The position numbers and the translations under genes are program-made. This document shows positions 23,998 through 34,261 of a stretch of 64,000 bases of DNA, piece by piece (the stretch's first letter is position 1; the number at the start of each line of letters is the position of its first letter). Under the pieces are notes generated by a model that had not been told where the DNA came from, made no database searches, and saw nothing but the letters and a program-made list of their open reading frames with translations. Source of the stretch: Apostichopus japonicus (Eukaryota; Echinodermata; Holothuroidea; Aspidochirotida; Stichopodidae); NCBI RefSeq assembly GCF_037975245.1, contig NC_092576.1:30668611-30732610 (forward strand), in the 5' to 3' direction.

Positions 23998-24399
23998 CCA
24001 GGCTGGTTGGGCGAAATGGCATTTGGGCGAAAAGGTTGTTGAGCGATGTGACCTGGCATCAATTCTTCGAGAATCTCATCTGTATAGGATCTTCGTCGAG
24101 ATCGAAGTCTGGTGCTGCTTGTTCCCTGTCTTCTGTAAATGGTGGTTTTGATGTGTGTGGTAAGGCTTGTCTACCTCAAAGATAAAACTTAAATAAAAGT
24201 AGATTAAAAAAATTACTAAAACAATAATTGATATTTTAAAAGAATAAAAAATTGATTTAGTTTAGTAGAAAAACGTAAACTCACCTCTTCCGAATCCACC
24301 GCTTCTTTATTATTTCCACTGGGGTGACGTTTGAAATTGGACCTACTTTTAAAAGTCGACCAAAACCCTTGCAAGAGAAAACCCGTACAAAAAACCCCA

Positions 24400-24690
24400 T
24401 TGAATCTCCTATAAAAAAACCCATAAGAAATTTCCATAGGGATTTTGGCCCACGGGAAGAGCATTTCTTATGGGGTTTTTCTTGGGAAATATGCCACGGG
24501 AAATTTAACTTTGACACACGGGAATCAGCATTTCCTATGGGGTTTTTAGGGGGAAATATGCCACGGGAAATTTGATTTAAACACGGGAAAGAGCATTCCC
24601 TATGGGGTTTGAGTTCAACACACAGGAAAGAGCATATGGAGTGTTTTAACAGGGAAATAAGCCACGGGGAAGAAACCGCAGGCAATTTTC
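24400..24690 (+). repeat. Degenerate minisatellite, period about 75-80 bp
   Basis: Three to four imperfect units of the type CACGGGAA..AGCATT(T)CC(T)TATGGGGTTT, then GGGAAATATGCCACGGGAAA, then TTT. The arms CCCCATAAG and CTTATGGGG also make it partly self-complementary. Confidence 0.6.
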
Positions 24691-25458
24691 TCCTGGGAAC
24701 GGCAAAATCCTACAGGAAAAATCCTGAAGAAACCGGGGCTAATTCCCCGGAAAATCCCTGTAGCTGGTTTAATATTCCTGCAAGAATATCCCTGTTGATT
24801 TCCCTTTTCACAGCATCAAAGATGTTCAATAATCCCTATAAACAAAAATACCCCAAATCAGCTTCCCCAAGGAATGGATGGATGTGGACGTAAATTAACA
24901 CTACTTCTGGTATGAGATTTTGTCAAGATACTAGTCAAGATACTAATTTGCCAACATTGCATTTTCAGAAATCGCACAGCTCTGTTATTTGCAACAATAA
25001 GGATCTTTCCCCTAAAAGATAGGTTTAGTATAGGGAGAAATAACTGGGATGAGATAACAGAACTTGTCTTGAAAATGTGTTACTTTCATTGTGCTTTTTT
25101 TACGTGCAAAGAAACGGACACGGACCAAAGGTCAACAAAACCAAAAACAATCCCAGTCTGTTTAACAACCACCAAAAACCCAACTGAAAACCCACAAACA
25201 GAAATCTCTCACTAACCCACAAATGTATAAAATATAGCGTTCAACGTGACGCGAAAAGGACACGGACCAGAAGGCCAACAGAACCAAAACAATAAAGCTC
25301 CACAAACCAGCCCCAAAAAGCCAACACCAAACCACAAACAGAAAACCCCCAACACATATTATGTAAGGACCACACAAACCCCCCACCCCACACATAACAA
25401 CTAACTCCAAAATTCATCCGGGGTACGCCGTCCCGATAGCAAACGACAGGCTTGCGCA

Positions 25459-25617
25459 TTACCTGCGAAATTTTCCCAATACGGGTCTTTTCAAGCCCCT
25501 AACAGTATTCCCCCTTTTCTTACGAGGGAGCAGAGTTCTTAACTCCTCGTCAACCTTGATCGAGTGGACCTTCCTGTCAGGAACAGGAGGTCCACTAGCG
25601 ACCATCGTGTCCGGTAT
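25459..25617 (-). pseudogene. C-terminal part of the LINE A ORF1, separated from its start by the TIR element
   Basis: Minus-strand frame MVASGPPVPDRKVHSIKVDE, followed by ELRTLLPRKKRGN and GLKRPVLGKFRR, stop at 25459-25461. The basic C-terminus is shared with 37141-37255. It lies in the same frame as the ORF1 portion at 26536-27654 once the insertion and one copy of its duplication are discounted. Confidence 0.75.
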
Positions 25618-26526
25618 GCGAAATTATTTTTCCCACTTCGACGCGGCCACATGGGCGTGGCTTATGAAATACGTCAGAGGCCGGCAAGTTTGTGACTTCG
25701 ACTTCGAGCTCTTACGTATATAGCTCTTTAATTATATACTCAGCTGATATACTCAGGCCCAATATACTCAGGCCTAAGACATGACTTCATGAGATCCATG
25801 ATGATGTGCGACTGCTTCTCCCAGTCAATCGGGTCTTATGGAGCTCTTGAGGTAAATTCCATCACAAAATCAAACTGTGTTTGTTTATTAGATGTGTTAT
25901 GAACCTCCCGTGTCAGGAAAAGTTTGGAAAAGAACCTCCCGTGACAGCAGGGTCTGGAAAAGTTATAAATGAACCTCCCGTGGTATTGATTATTACACTT
26001 CATATTACAGCAGGTAGGCCCACTGACCTTTCAATGCTAAAAACCTACAAAGATACATGTATTGTATTGTGCCCCATATTGTTTTATCCATCATTCTAAA
26101 TAATTTGTTCATTTATAAATGAACCCCCTTTTAAACTGCAGTAAGGAGCCTACGTGCTTTCATCATTAGTTTACGTACGCTACTGGGTATTGTTACGGAC
26201 TTGAAATATTCTACCCATTTTATTAAACAGTTGTCACTTGCGTCTGTATTAACTATAACCAGGGAGCTGTTACTGTTAGAGTAGCAGCTCCCTGCTATAA
26301 CTATGACTAAATAGCAATGTCCCTCTGTACTATACTATTTATTATACTGGTACGTGTACTAGAATCCCTGACATGTAACTTAATTGAGAACTTTCAGCAC
26401 CCAAACAAACACCCGAGAGATATCACTGCATAGTCTGTGACGTAGACCAATAAGCCGTAACAACGACCGATAGTCCACGCCCATTATGCTAATATGGCCG
26501 CGTCGAAGTGGGAAAAATAATTTCGC
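25618..26526. mobile_element. Non-autonomous TIR element with 9-bp target duplication (Mutator-like by structure)
   Basis: A 32-bp perfect terminal inverted repeat begins GCGAAATTATTTTTCCCACT (25618-25649) and is mirrored at 26495-26526. It extends after a 10-bp indel through ATGGGCGTGG. GTCCGGTAT lies directly on both sides (25609-25617 and 26527-26535), a perfect 9-bp duplication as expected for Mutator-like elements. The interior holds three GAACCTCCCGTG words (25903-25980), a hairpin AGGGAGCTG..CAGCTCCCT at 26259-26293 and no transposase. It interrupts ORF1 of the LINE derivative. Confidence 0.85.
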
Positions 26527-27654
26527 GTCCGGTATAGCGGAAGCGGCTGCGGGTAGGGTGGAAGGGCCACTCGAGTCAATGAGATCAGTGGCCTGTTTTG
26601 TCTCATCAAACCAATCGGAGGACTCCTTAGCCACAACTAATAAGGCTGTAGTGCAGTCCTCCATTGGCGAGTCAGAATCTGGGCCACTTAATGTCTCTTG
26701 GGCCGGTTGACTCGGGGCCCGACTAGTATCACCGATAGCGGGCGCAGCTACCGGTGAACCAGTACAAGCGGCATCATGCGCCGCGTGCCACTCCGCTAGT
26801 ACCATCTCCGCCGTTTTGTCCTGCTCTGCCTCAGTGGGCAGGCTGGCAGTCTCGGTAAGTTCGATCAGGGGAGAGGTCGGACACGAAAGGGGGAACAAAG
26901 CCTCCATCGGGGCGCTAGTGTCGGACACTGGGGCGATGACAGGATCATCATGTGGTACGGTGTCAGAGGCCGGGACAGGGACCGCTGCAACCACGCCCGT
27001 AGCCACTCTCGCGGCGTATGAGCGGTCTGGGCATAAACGGGCGAGATGGCCCGTTTTCCCACACGAGTTGCAAACGATATCCCCTTTACACTCGGCCAGG
27101 GTATGCCCAACCTGTAAACAGCGGCTACACCGCTTGTTCGGGCACAACCTGGCCTCATGCCCTTCCAGCCCACACCTCCAACAAGTGCGAGGCTGGCCCG
27201 GGTATGCAATGTGGGCCCACAAGGTAGAGGGGATATCGGACTTGAGGTCGAATCTAACTCGTCTAGTCCCGGTCTTGACACCTTTACATTCAAGGAATTC
27301 CGGCTCCTCGTAGCCGGTCACTTTCCCAAAACGCCCTAGTGTCCGCACAACAACCTGTTTAGACATGTCCAGAGGGAGATGGAGGACTGTCACCCCCACC
27401 GAACTGTCATACGGTGTGACCTTCAGTCCCTCAACTCCCTCCAACACATGGACGCCTCGGACGCGGGCAGCCTCCGAGGTAAACCGTACATCAAAACAAT
27501 TCATACCCCGGAGAGGTTTACGCTGAAGCGCGTCAACCTCTCCAGGGACCTTTAAACCAACAGAACGCAAAACTGAAAAAACTTGTACGGGGACGACCTT
27601 AGCCTCCCCCGAAAAACTCAACAATACGATTTTGCTGTCACGGCGAACCGCCAT
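26380..27654 (-). CDS. Tx1-like LINE ORF1 protein with three CCHC zinc knuckles, chimeric C-terminus
   Basis: The start at 27652-27654 (MAVRRDSKIVLLSFSGEAKV) matches the starts at 54377 and 63696. Residues 1-100 form the conserved N-terminal domain (VFSVLRSVGLKVPGEVDALQ, FDVRFTSEA). Three CCHC knuckles follow at about residues 158-171 (CWRCGLEGHEARLC), 176-189 (CSRCLQVGHTLAEC) and 195-208 (CNSCGKTGHLARLC), as in gag-like ORF1 proteins of Tx1 LINEs, which bind the element RNA. The rest is Ser/Pro/acidic. The last ~50 residues before the stop at 26380 come from the inserted TIR element, so the present ORF is a fusion. The shared neighbouring copies suggest that the long open frame is recent. 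Confidence 0.8.
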   Translation of the reverse strand: MAVRRDSKIVLLSFSGEAKVVPVQVFSVLRSVGLKVPGEVDALQRKPLRGMNCFDVRFTSEAARVRGVHVLEGVEGLKVTPYDSSVGVTVLHLPLDMSKQVVVRTLGRFGKVTGYEEPEFLECKGVKTGTRRVRFDLKSDIPSTLWAHIAYPGQPRTCWRCGLEGHEARLCPNKRCSRCLQVGHTLAECKGDIVCNSCGKTGHLARLCPDRSYAARVATGVVAAVPVPASDTVPHDDPVIAPVSDTSAPMEALFPLSCPTSPLIELTETASLPTEAEQDKTAEMVLAEWHAAHDAACTGSPVAAPAIGDTSRAPSQPAQETLSGPDSDSPMEDCTTALLVVAKESSDWFDETKQATDLIDSSGPSTLPAAASAIPDAKLFFPLRRGHISIMGVDYRSLLRLIGLRHRLCSDISRVFVWVLKVLN

Positions 27655-28039
27655 GACAGCTAGGGGTGTGGCAAAGCCACGCACCTATACACAAACCAAA
27701 ACGAAACAAACCCAAAACACACAAACTACACTAAAACAAACTGTAAACTAATGAAGGGCCAACGTAAAAACACAATAAATGTGTGGTCAACGAAAGGTGG
27801 AGAGCAGCCGGAAACACGTCCGCACTCCACGAGAACTGAACTGAACTCTTTGAACTTTCATTGAATACAAAAAATTGGAAGTACAGCTGTTTAGGGATGC
27901 AGAAAAGCTGTAAATGACTGAAGGCCATGCATACTTCAACTGGTTTTAGGTTGTATCATATGTGGTGGGTAGTTGACAAATAATTCATAGGAACACCAAA
28001 GCCGTTGTGATTTCAAAAGTGCAAAGGCAATTTCCCTTT

Positions 28040-29698
28040 TCATTCACAGCTCTGCGATATAATTTTATTCACATTGTACTTAGTGATCATTTCTTCCACC
28101 TCATTTTCGTCTAGCTTATTTCTAGCATCTCCACTTTTGGACTTCCCAGTTGGGGAAGAAGTTGCCATATCCTCTCTGGTCAAGCCTGTCCGCATCAGCT
28201 GACAAACCAGACAAACCATCTTTTGCCAGCATGGCCTTCTGCACCTTTACCGGATCCAAAATATCAGACAGAACCTATGATAAGAAGTAAAGGTCAAACA
28301 AGATTACTCAGATTAGAAACATTGTCGGTTACTCAAACAAAATGAAAACAAACCATTTAAGTTCACCCTAAAGGTAATCTGTATTGGCCCCACATTATAT
28401 ATATATATATATTTTTTTTATTCTTTAAGAATATTGACAACAGGTGACCAGATTTGAATATTTGGCAAATATCGGACAGGTTTTGAGAAATTATATACAC
28501 ATACCTGTGTTCTGTCTATTGGACCTAATGGCTTTTCAGCTAACGAAGATGGCGTTGATGGTGGTGGTGGTAATGGTGTTGATGGTGGTGGTTGTGGCTG
28601 CCTTACTCTAACTGGATAGGAGCCGCTTGAGTCCCTGTGGTCTCCAGAAGTTGCTGAAACTTTCCAAACAGAGTCTGAAATTTGCCTAATATATTGGGCA
28701 GACCTATGGTAGAAACAAATATTGTTAAAACTACTGGAATACTGAAGGAATATGAGATCTAGGATAACATATATGGACATTCACTAGAACAAGTTGCATT
28801 TTCCCAGCTTTGGTACCTGCTAGAGAGAAAGTAGATATGAAGCCATTAGCCATGAGAGGTCATGCATTATATCCAATATTAAATCATAGTTTCCATCCAC
28901 AGACAGATGTTGGGATTATAACCTGTATATTATTAATTGTGCAAACCAAGAACATTGATTAAAACACACTTTCACTGACATGAGTCCAGTAAACCTACAT
29001 GAGCTCAATATAGAAGCTAGCACAAGATACATAATTCCTCAGAAACACATACCTTTCAAAATGGTTCTTTCCAAGTGTCGAATTTTGTTTTCGGCAGCTT
29101 TCACCTTTTTTTCAGACTCATCAAATCTGTCCTTCAAAATTCCGTTTTGCCTCCTCAAAAACTCTAGCTTCGACTCTACATCATCACTCCCATCATCATA
29201 ATCATCGGAATGTGCCGAGTCTCCATCTTGGCAGAAGCGACGTTGACTCAGGAGAAGCTCTATGATGTCAGCATACTTTTACTCTGGAATGCAAATCTAA
29301 AGTTCATCTTTGGAGAAATGTTAAAAAAAGGGTCCAACGGACTGGACCAACTTAAAAGCCAGGATTGTGTGATTGATTTCCTCCTACTTGTAATTACTAC
29401 TGCAAACTTCCCTTTTGGGGGGGGGGGGCGGGGGGGCAGATAAGTGGGTGACTACTCTTGCTTAAACAATCACACCACTTAATATGTAAATAGTGAATGA
29501 AAGGGTTATAGTTCATACCTGAGAGACTGATTGTTCTCGTGGTTCCTCCTCTTTACTGTCGCACGTAAAATCGTCTGGCAGCTGTTTCCTCTTCACCGCC
29601 CGATGGCCTCGACCTTTTGGTGAATCCGTACAGCTTGATGGAGCCGGCTCAATCTGTCGCATCTGTCTCTCCATATCTTCTTGTCCTGATGAAAACAT
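28040..29698 (-). CDS. Possible multi-exon BEN-domain gene, probably damaged
   Basis: Four exon-like blocks on the minus strand. 29519-29698 begins MFSSGQEDMERQMRQIEPAP and ends at a phase-0 donor. 29053 to about 29270 encodes an acidic stretch then a coiled coil (KLEFLRRQNGILKDRFDESE). 28505-28703 is Pro-rich (QPPPSTPLPPPPSTPS) with canonical borders. 28040-28274 joins it in phase 0 (VLSDILDPVKVQKAMLAKDG). In the last exon the BEN-like C-terminal half (QLMRTGLTREDMATSSPTGK, LDENEVEEMI) is in another frame from the exon start, so one frameshift must lie near 28205. BEN domains are DNA- or chromatin-binding. I am unsure of the junction between blocks two and three, whose phases do not match. 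Confidence 0.4.
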
Positions 29699-30159
29699 TA
29701 AGGACAGTATATAATTATACAGGCTAGCATACGGTACCTTTAAAACAAAGTTCCCAAACTTATACCGTTCTTCCAGTTTAGGCCTGGCCTATATATGCAC
29801 AACTTCAATTACTAATTGGGCCTCTCGAAGATGTGGCAAATTGTTTGAGTTAATAAAAACAATATATAGCTTAGGCCTACCGATACATATTCCCCCCCCC
29901 CCCCTCTATAGCCTCAGATTCACCAAAGCACAACGCAATTACAATTTTTATTCTTGTGCCATATATTGTAATCACTAGTTAGAAAGAAATTAGGCTACAA
30001 GTGTAGCCTAACCATTTTCGATGATACAGTACCAGTTTTGTAGGCTAGGCCTAGCAGTACAAGCTTATATGTAAACCCATAGGCCATATGGGCCTAGGCC
30101 TAGTTTATATATAGGCCTACCCAACTTTAAATAATCGAATACATTGGGTTGAGCCAGTA

Positions 30160-30233
30160 TTGTTACACAGACTGGGATTGTTTTTGGTTTTGTTGACCTT
30201 TGGTCCGTGTCCGTTTTTCTTTGCACGTAAATG
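30160..30233 (+). mobile_element. LINE family A 3'-tail insertion in transposase copy 2
   Basis: Runs ACACAGACTGGGATTG, TTTTGTTGACCTTTGGTCCG to GCACGTAAATGC. It interrupts the exon that reads HFWQCSQYADGSADRLLC on the opposite strand. Confidence 0.8.
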
Positions 30234-30236
30234 CAC

Positions 30237-31190
30237 ACAAAAGTCTGTCTGCACTTCCATCTGCATACTGTGAGCATTGCCAAAAGTGTCTTGTGATGTC
30301 ACTTATCCATGGCATGAGTAGCCTGTTCCTTGCCTTTTTGGCTGCCTGAAGAGAAAACAGGTAACAACAGAATGTGTTTAAGGTACATTACTTTAGATCC
30401 AAACAGAAAAATAAAGTTATGATTTGAAACACAAGGCAATCGAACTTACCTCACTCAATTTGTAGCCAATGTTGTTGGCCCCATGCCAAACGTCAAATGA
30501 ATGAGCCCTCCGTTGAAGACTCTATGTACGGTACACAGAAAAGAAACACGTTACATATACCATGTGGGGGTGACAATGGAATCCGCGTGTTGGTAACATA
30601 TGAAAAATATTGTGCCGTCAACAAGCCTACGAAAGTACATGAAATGAGAATTGCTTACTTAGGTAAGTATCTGGCGTCAACCTTTATATCACTCTTCTCT
30701 AACGTCTCCAGTGCTCGTAAGAAAGCAATGTTTCCATGTTGGTTGACCTACCTCTTCGACAGCCTACCTCTTGTCGACAACCTGAATGTCCAGTATACCA
30801 CAAGTGTTGTAGTGCATTATACTGTTGGTGTAATATTGTGTACAGTGACCTTCCTTCCGTGACCTGCTAAAAAAGTAGCACTTAATCATTAACACATGAA
30901 AACATTGCCACTATATATGCCCTGACATAATAGGCAGAGCTGTACGAGAGTAATAACACAAAACTGCTGCTTCCAGTGTGCCTCAATAGCAGCTATAAGC
31001 TCACTATAACTGTGGAGAGCAGAGTGGCAGATACCATTGTTCATGAATGTATACACCATCTTCATTTTGGCGTAGTTGTTGCCAGACAGTTTAACTGCAG
31101 ATGAGACTGCTCTGTCACCTGCATTGTTTCCTTGAAGCTTTGGCTGAGAATACCACATTTTGCTTCTGTGTCCATGAGCACAAATCAGGA
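30237..31190 (-). pseudogene. Multi-exon DDE-type transposase pseudogene, copy 2
   Basis: Same family as 8813-11483. 31185 down to about 30960 reads MWYSQPKLQGNNAGDRAVSS and AVKLSGNNYAKMKM. Degraded sequence at 30840-30600 reads MHYNTCGILDIQVVDKR and NMET.AFLRALETLEKSDIK. The block ending at the donor at 30449 reads FDVWHGANNIGYKLSE, and the block starting after the acceptor at 30346 reads AAKKARNRLLMPWISDITRH followed by FWQCSQYADG. WH..K/N and the FW.C region match the order in copy 1. Several stops and a LINE tail (30160-30233) inactivate it. It is clearly diverged from copy 1, so not a recent duplication. Confidence 0.65.
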
Positions 31191-31980
31191 AAAGAGTGAA
31201 AGAGAAATAAAAAATAATTTTTAAGAAACAAATTAACAAGCATCTAACCACCGAGGGCTACATTAGTACCAAGTTTAAAGGTGAAGCAACTTTACCTGCT
31301 TAAGATACCATGTTCACACTTTAGGGACTCTGACCTCCGTTGCCATTTGATCTCCATGAAAAACAATAGGGATCATCTACTGACCATGCACAAAAATACG
31401 TACCAAGTGAAATTTTATGACAGAGTATTTACAGAGTCTAAATTTGACCTGAAACGACCTTTGACGTCCAGGAAAATTATTAAGGATCAATACCAAGTTC
31501 AGGTAATGTTTACTTTTTCAGTTATCAAGTCTTATAAGCAGGTGTCACCTCCAAGACAAAGATGCTATGGGCCATTGGCAAGGAATTGATGAGGGATGAT
31601 TTAAATATAGTAGCCAAATCTGGACTGAAAAACTGCCAAATTTTGTGACCTTGCGGAGGAGACTGGCAAGATTCTCAAACACAACAGGTCTGCATTAAAT
31701 TTAGTGGTTGACAAAGGGATTCCTTGTATGTAATGAAGAGAGTACCTTCTGCACATGTATCAGAACCTCTCCCATCATCTGCATCCTCATCTGCAAAGTA
31801 AAGAACGGTGTAAAGGTGCAAATCTGCTGGTTGTTCTGGATGACTGTAAAAGAAAAATACACATGTGCAGTTACGAAAGGGGTTAATTTGAGTCATGATT
31901 CACATAGCTATTTTATTCCAACAAAAAAGAGCGGATACACATAACATATTTAAGTGTGAAGTCAAGAAGTAGACTCGTGA

Positions 31981-32360
31981 CTTGTTCCATTCGTTGTGCC
32001 AGGTGGTACCAAAGTGAAATACGTTCAATATGCAGATGACGTCAGGTGTGTTCTTCGAGTTTGGGCTCCTTTCGTGCCCTCTCGCAGGATTTGGAGAGCT
32101 ACCGGGGCGAAGTTGAATCCGAAAGAGACAAAGGCCTTTCGCTTTGGTAGCTGGAGATACAGAGACTTGCCCTTCGGTACATCGTGGTCGGATCAGAATA
32201 TCAAACTTAATGGTATATAGTTCGGCTACGATGCACCCGGTGATGTCACCCTGAAAGACAGGGCTGAGGTATTTGAGAGCAGGCTCGAAACATTTGGCTT
32301 TTTTGGGCACCCGCTATTAATGGTTTTTTTCGCCCATCTTGTGGTTCCCGGGCGTAAAAT
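31981..32360 (+). pseudogene. Internal fragment of Tx1-like reverse transcriptase
   Basis: Colinear with 41977-42370 of the family B LINE. It covers the catalytic VQYADDV box, then GAKLNPKETKAFRFGSWRYR, SDQNIKLNGI and DRAEVFESRLETFG. Stops and a short scrambled insertion near 32290-32330 break the frame. Both ends stop abruptly inside ORF2 and no 3' tail is present. Confidence 0.8.
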
Positions 32361-32978
32361 CGTAACATATGTTGATACCCTGTCATATTTGATCCATTGA
32401 TGAAAACCTGGAGAAAAATTAAATAACCCAACATAATTGAACTCACTGGTCTTGTAGCCTTCTTTCAACGAGATGTACAGATAGTGAGAAAATAGATCTT
32501 TCCAAGTTTCAATCTTTTTCAAGTAGGTTACACAAGGTGAGATATTAATTACCGTTACAATGTTGACACATGTAGTGAGTTAATGATCGTCTCACTCAAA
32601 TAGGATGTACACATATAGTCAGATATATTATCTTGTCATGTGGAAACGGGTCATATTGAAACAGGATGTCAACATGGTTAGATAAATTAGCTAGCCAAGA
32701 CGACTTCTTCAACAGGAGGTAGGAAATGGTGAGATACATAATTATGTAGACAAGTTCACATTTTTTAACATGTCATCTTCCATTAAATAGGATGTTGTTT
32801 TTTGGTTTTGTAACTATATTACAATCTTCTATAATAGAGAACATGGTAGATAAATTATCTCGACAACTGAGCATCTTGATTGATACTTTGTGAGCTTGGT
32901 AGGAACTATCTGTTACTTCTGTTACATGGTGAGACCTGCTACATTAAACATGTCATTAAAAACATGACACTTTCTATA

Positions 32979-33230
32979 TGGGTTGGGGGGGGGTCCTGTT
33001 TGTGGTTTGGAGTTGGCTTTTTGGGGCTGCTTGTTAGAGCTTTATTGTTTTGGTTCTGTTGGCCGTTTGGTCCGTGTCCTTTTCACGTTACGTTGAACGC
33101 TGCATTGTATACGTTGGTGAGAGGTTTGTGGGTTGTCGGTTGGGTTTTGGTGGTTGTTTATCAGATTGGGGTTGTTTTTGGTTTTGTTGACCTTTGGTCC
33201 GTGTCCGTTTTCTTTGCATGTAAAAAGCAC
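32979..33230 (+). mobile_element. LINE family A 3'-UTR copy
   Basis: Matches the 3' UTR of the 25.1-kb element: TGTTTGTGGTTTGGAGTTGG, GGTCCGTGTCCTTTTCACGT, TTTTGTTGACCTTTGGTCCG and terminus TTTGCATGTAAAAAGCAC. 5' truncated. Confidence 0.85.
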
Positions 33231-33389
33231 ATGTTTAGGATTAGTCACCTTAAAAGCACTATCGACTGCTTCTGCTTTTGAGTGTAAGTCTGAAAACGAG
33301 TGGACCATAATCGTTTGAAACAGGTGCGTCTTTTTTGATAACATTTGTGTTGTCAGTGTGGGAGATTACCAGAGAACCCTTCGCAGCAT

Positions 33390-34065
33390 TTGGCATAAAT
33401 GGAAATTTATTGTACCTGCCCCCCCCCCCCTTACATGATCTCCACTGTAGCATTTAATAAGGCAGCCCAGACAACTTGTAACTTTGCAGTGGTCATATTT
33501 GAGCACTCTCCTGCAAGCAGTCACCTCTGCCTGTACACGGTAGGTCAAGTCCTCAACAAAGCGATTTGTATCAGGCGCTCCTTAGTCGTAGTCTTTGTAG
33601 GAAACATGTCAGAGAATTCTGCTCCAGTCAGTGCTCTGCGCAGAGATATGTTTAGGTGGACCTGGTCTAAAAGATTTTCTGTTTCAGACTGAATAGCTGC
33701 AGACATGATACTACTGAATCCTTAACATGCCTTGCCATCAGCATCAGTTGTGAGGCACTTGACCTTTACTGGGTGTTACCCAGTAATTTGGATACACAAA
33801 TCTATCCATTATTTGGTTCAACTTCAATATTGGCATCTTGCCTTAAATTTGCTGAACAGCCCTTATGGCCTGGACATTGTACCTTGTGACCCCTTGTTCT
33901 GTTTATTTCAGCCATTCAACAAATTTGTCCATGGTGGCATTCTCTACAATTACATCTCTGCATTGGCTTGCAGGAGCAAATGCAGTCTTACTTCTGGAAT
34001 TACGCAGAGAGTTATTGTACTGCCGATCGTATTCTGCATATTCCCCCATGTTGATGTGAAAGTGG
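33390..34065 (-). pseudogene. Transposase-like fragment of uncertain family
   Basis: Minus-strand pieces in shifting frames: VCHFHINMGEYAEYDRQYNN, ENATMDKFVEWLK, VKCLTTDADGKAC, ENLLDQVHLNISLRRALTGA, FSDMFPTKTTTKERL, FVEDLTYRVQAEVTACRRVL and CLIKCYSGDHV. The TTD.DGKA, LLD..HLN..., MFP.KT and C..GDH order recalls a DDE transposase-related family in cnidarians and echinoderms (possibly Mutator-like). At least three stops or frameshifts. Not functional. Confidence 0.45.
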
Positions 34066-34261
34066 CAAACCCAGGTAAATAGACGTAAAAAAAGGTAAAT
34101 TGCTTACAATAATACGGCTCTAACGTCAATAATAATGTTTTTCACCATCTTCGACACGGTAAACGTCTCGTGCGCCGAATTTAGGTGTTTGGCTATTGTT
34201 CCTGTATACAGTAGAAATAGAGGGGACAAGCATTGCACCCGTGACCTGACTGCCCACGTCG

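Larger units (their letters stand above)
23532..24044. mobile_element. Foldback/TIR element built of GCCCAAC-ATTTCGCCC words
   Basis: Left arm 23532-23579 (GCCCAACAACCATTTCGCCC, then CAACTGCCATTTCGCCCAAC, then CAGCCTGG) is inverted at 23999-24044 (GGCTGGTTGGGCGAAATGGC, then ATTTGGGCGAAAAGGTTGTT, then GAGC). The loop now holds a LINE B tail (23596-23760) and a U2-headed SINE (23803-23997). No coding sequence. Outer duplications not found. Confidence 0.7.
25092..27853 (-). mobile_element. Full-length ORF1-only LINE derivative (HAL1-like) of Tx1-like family A
   Basis: Flanked by a perfect 10-bp duplication (ACTTTCATTG at 25082-25091 and 27854-27863). On the minus strand the order is 5' UTR with the family-typical TCGTGGAGTGCGGACGTGT, ORF1 from 27654, then the last ~40 nt of ORF2 (reverse of about 25415-25455, CGCAAGCCTGTCGTTTGC), then the family A 3' UTR ending CACGTAAAAAAAGCA. 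Almost all of ORF2 is absent. A second copy at 37141-37511 has a similar ORF1-to-3'-end junction, so this is a lineage, not a single deletion. Without the 0.9-kb inserted TIR element it would be about 1.84 kb. It encodes an RNA-binding protein but no endonuclease or reverse transcriptase, so it depends on another LINE. Confidence 0.8.

Noticed and set aside
26816-27313. Plus-strand ORF of 165 codons
   Set aside because: Antisense shadow of the ORF1 with zinc knuckles.
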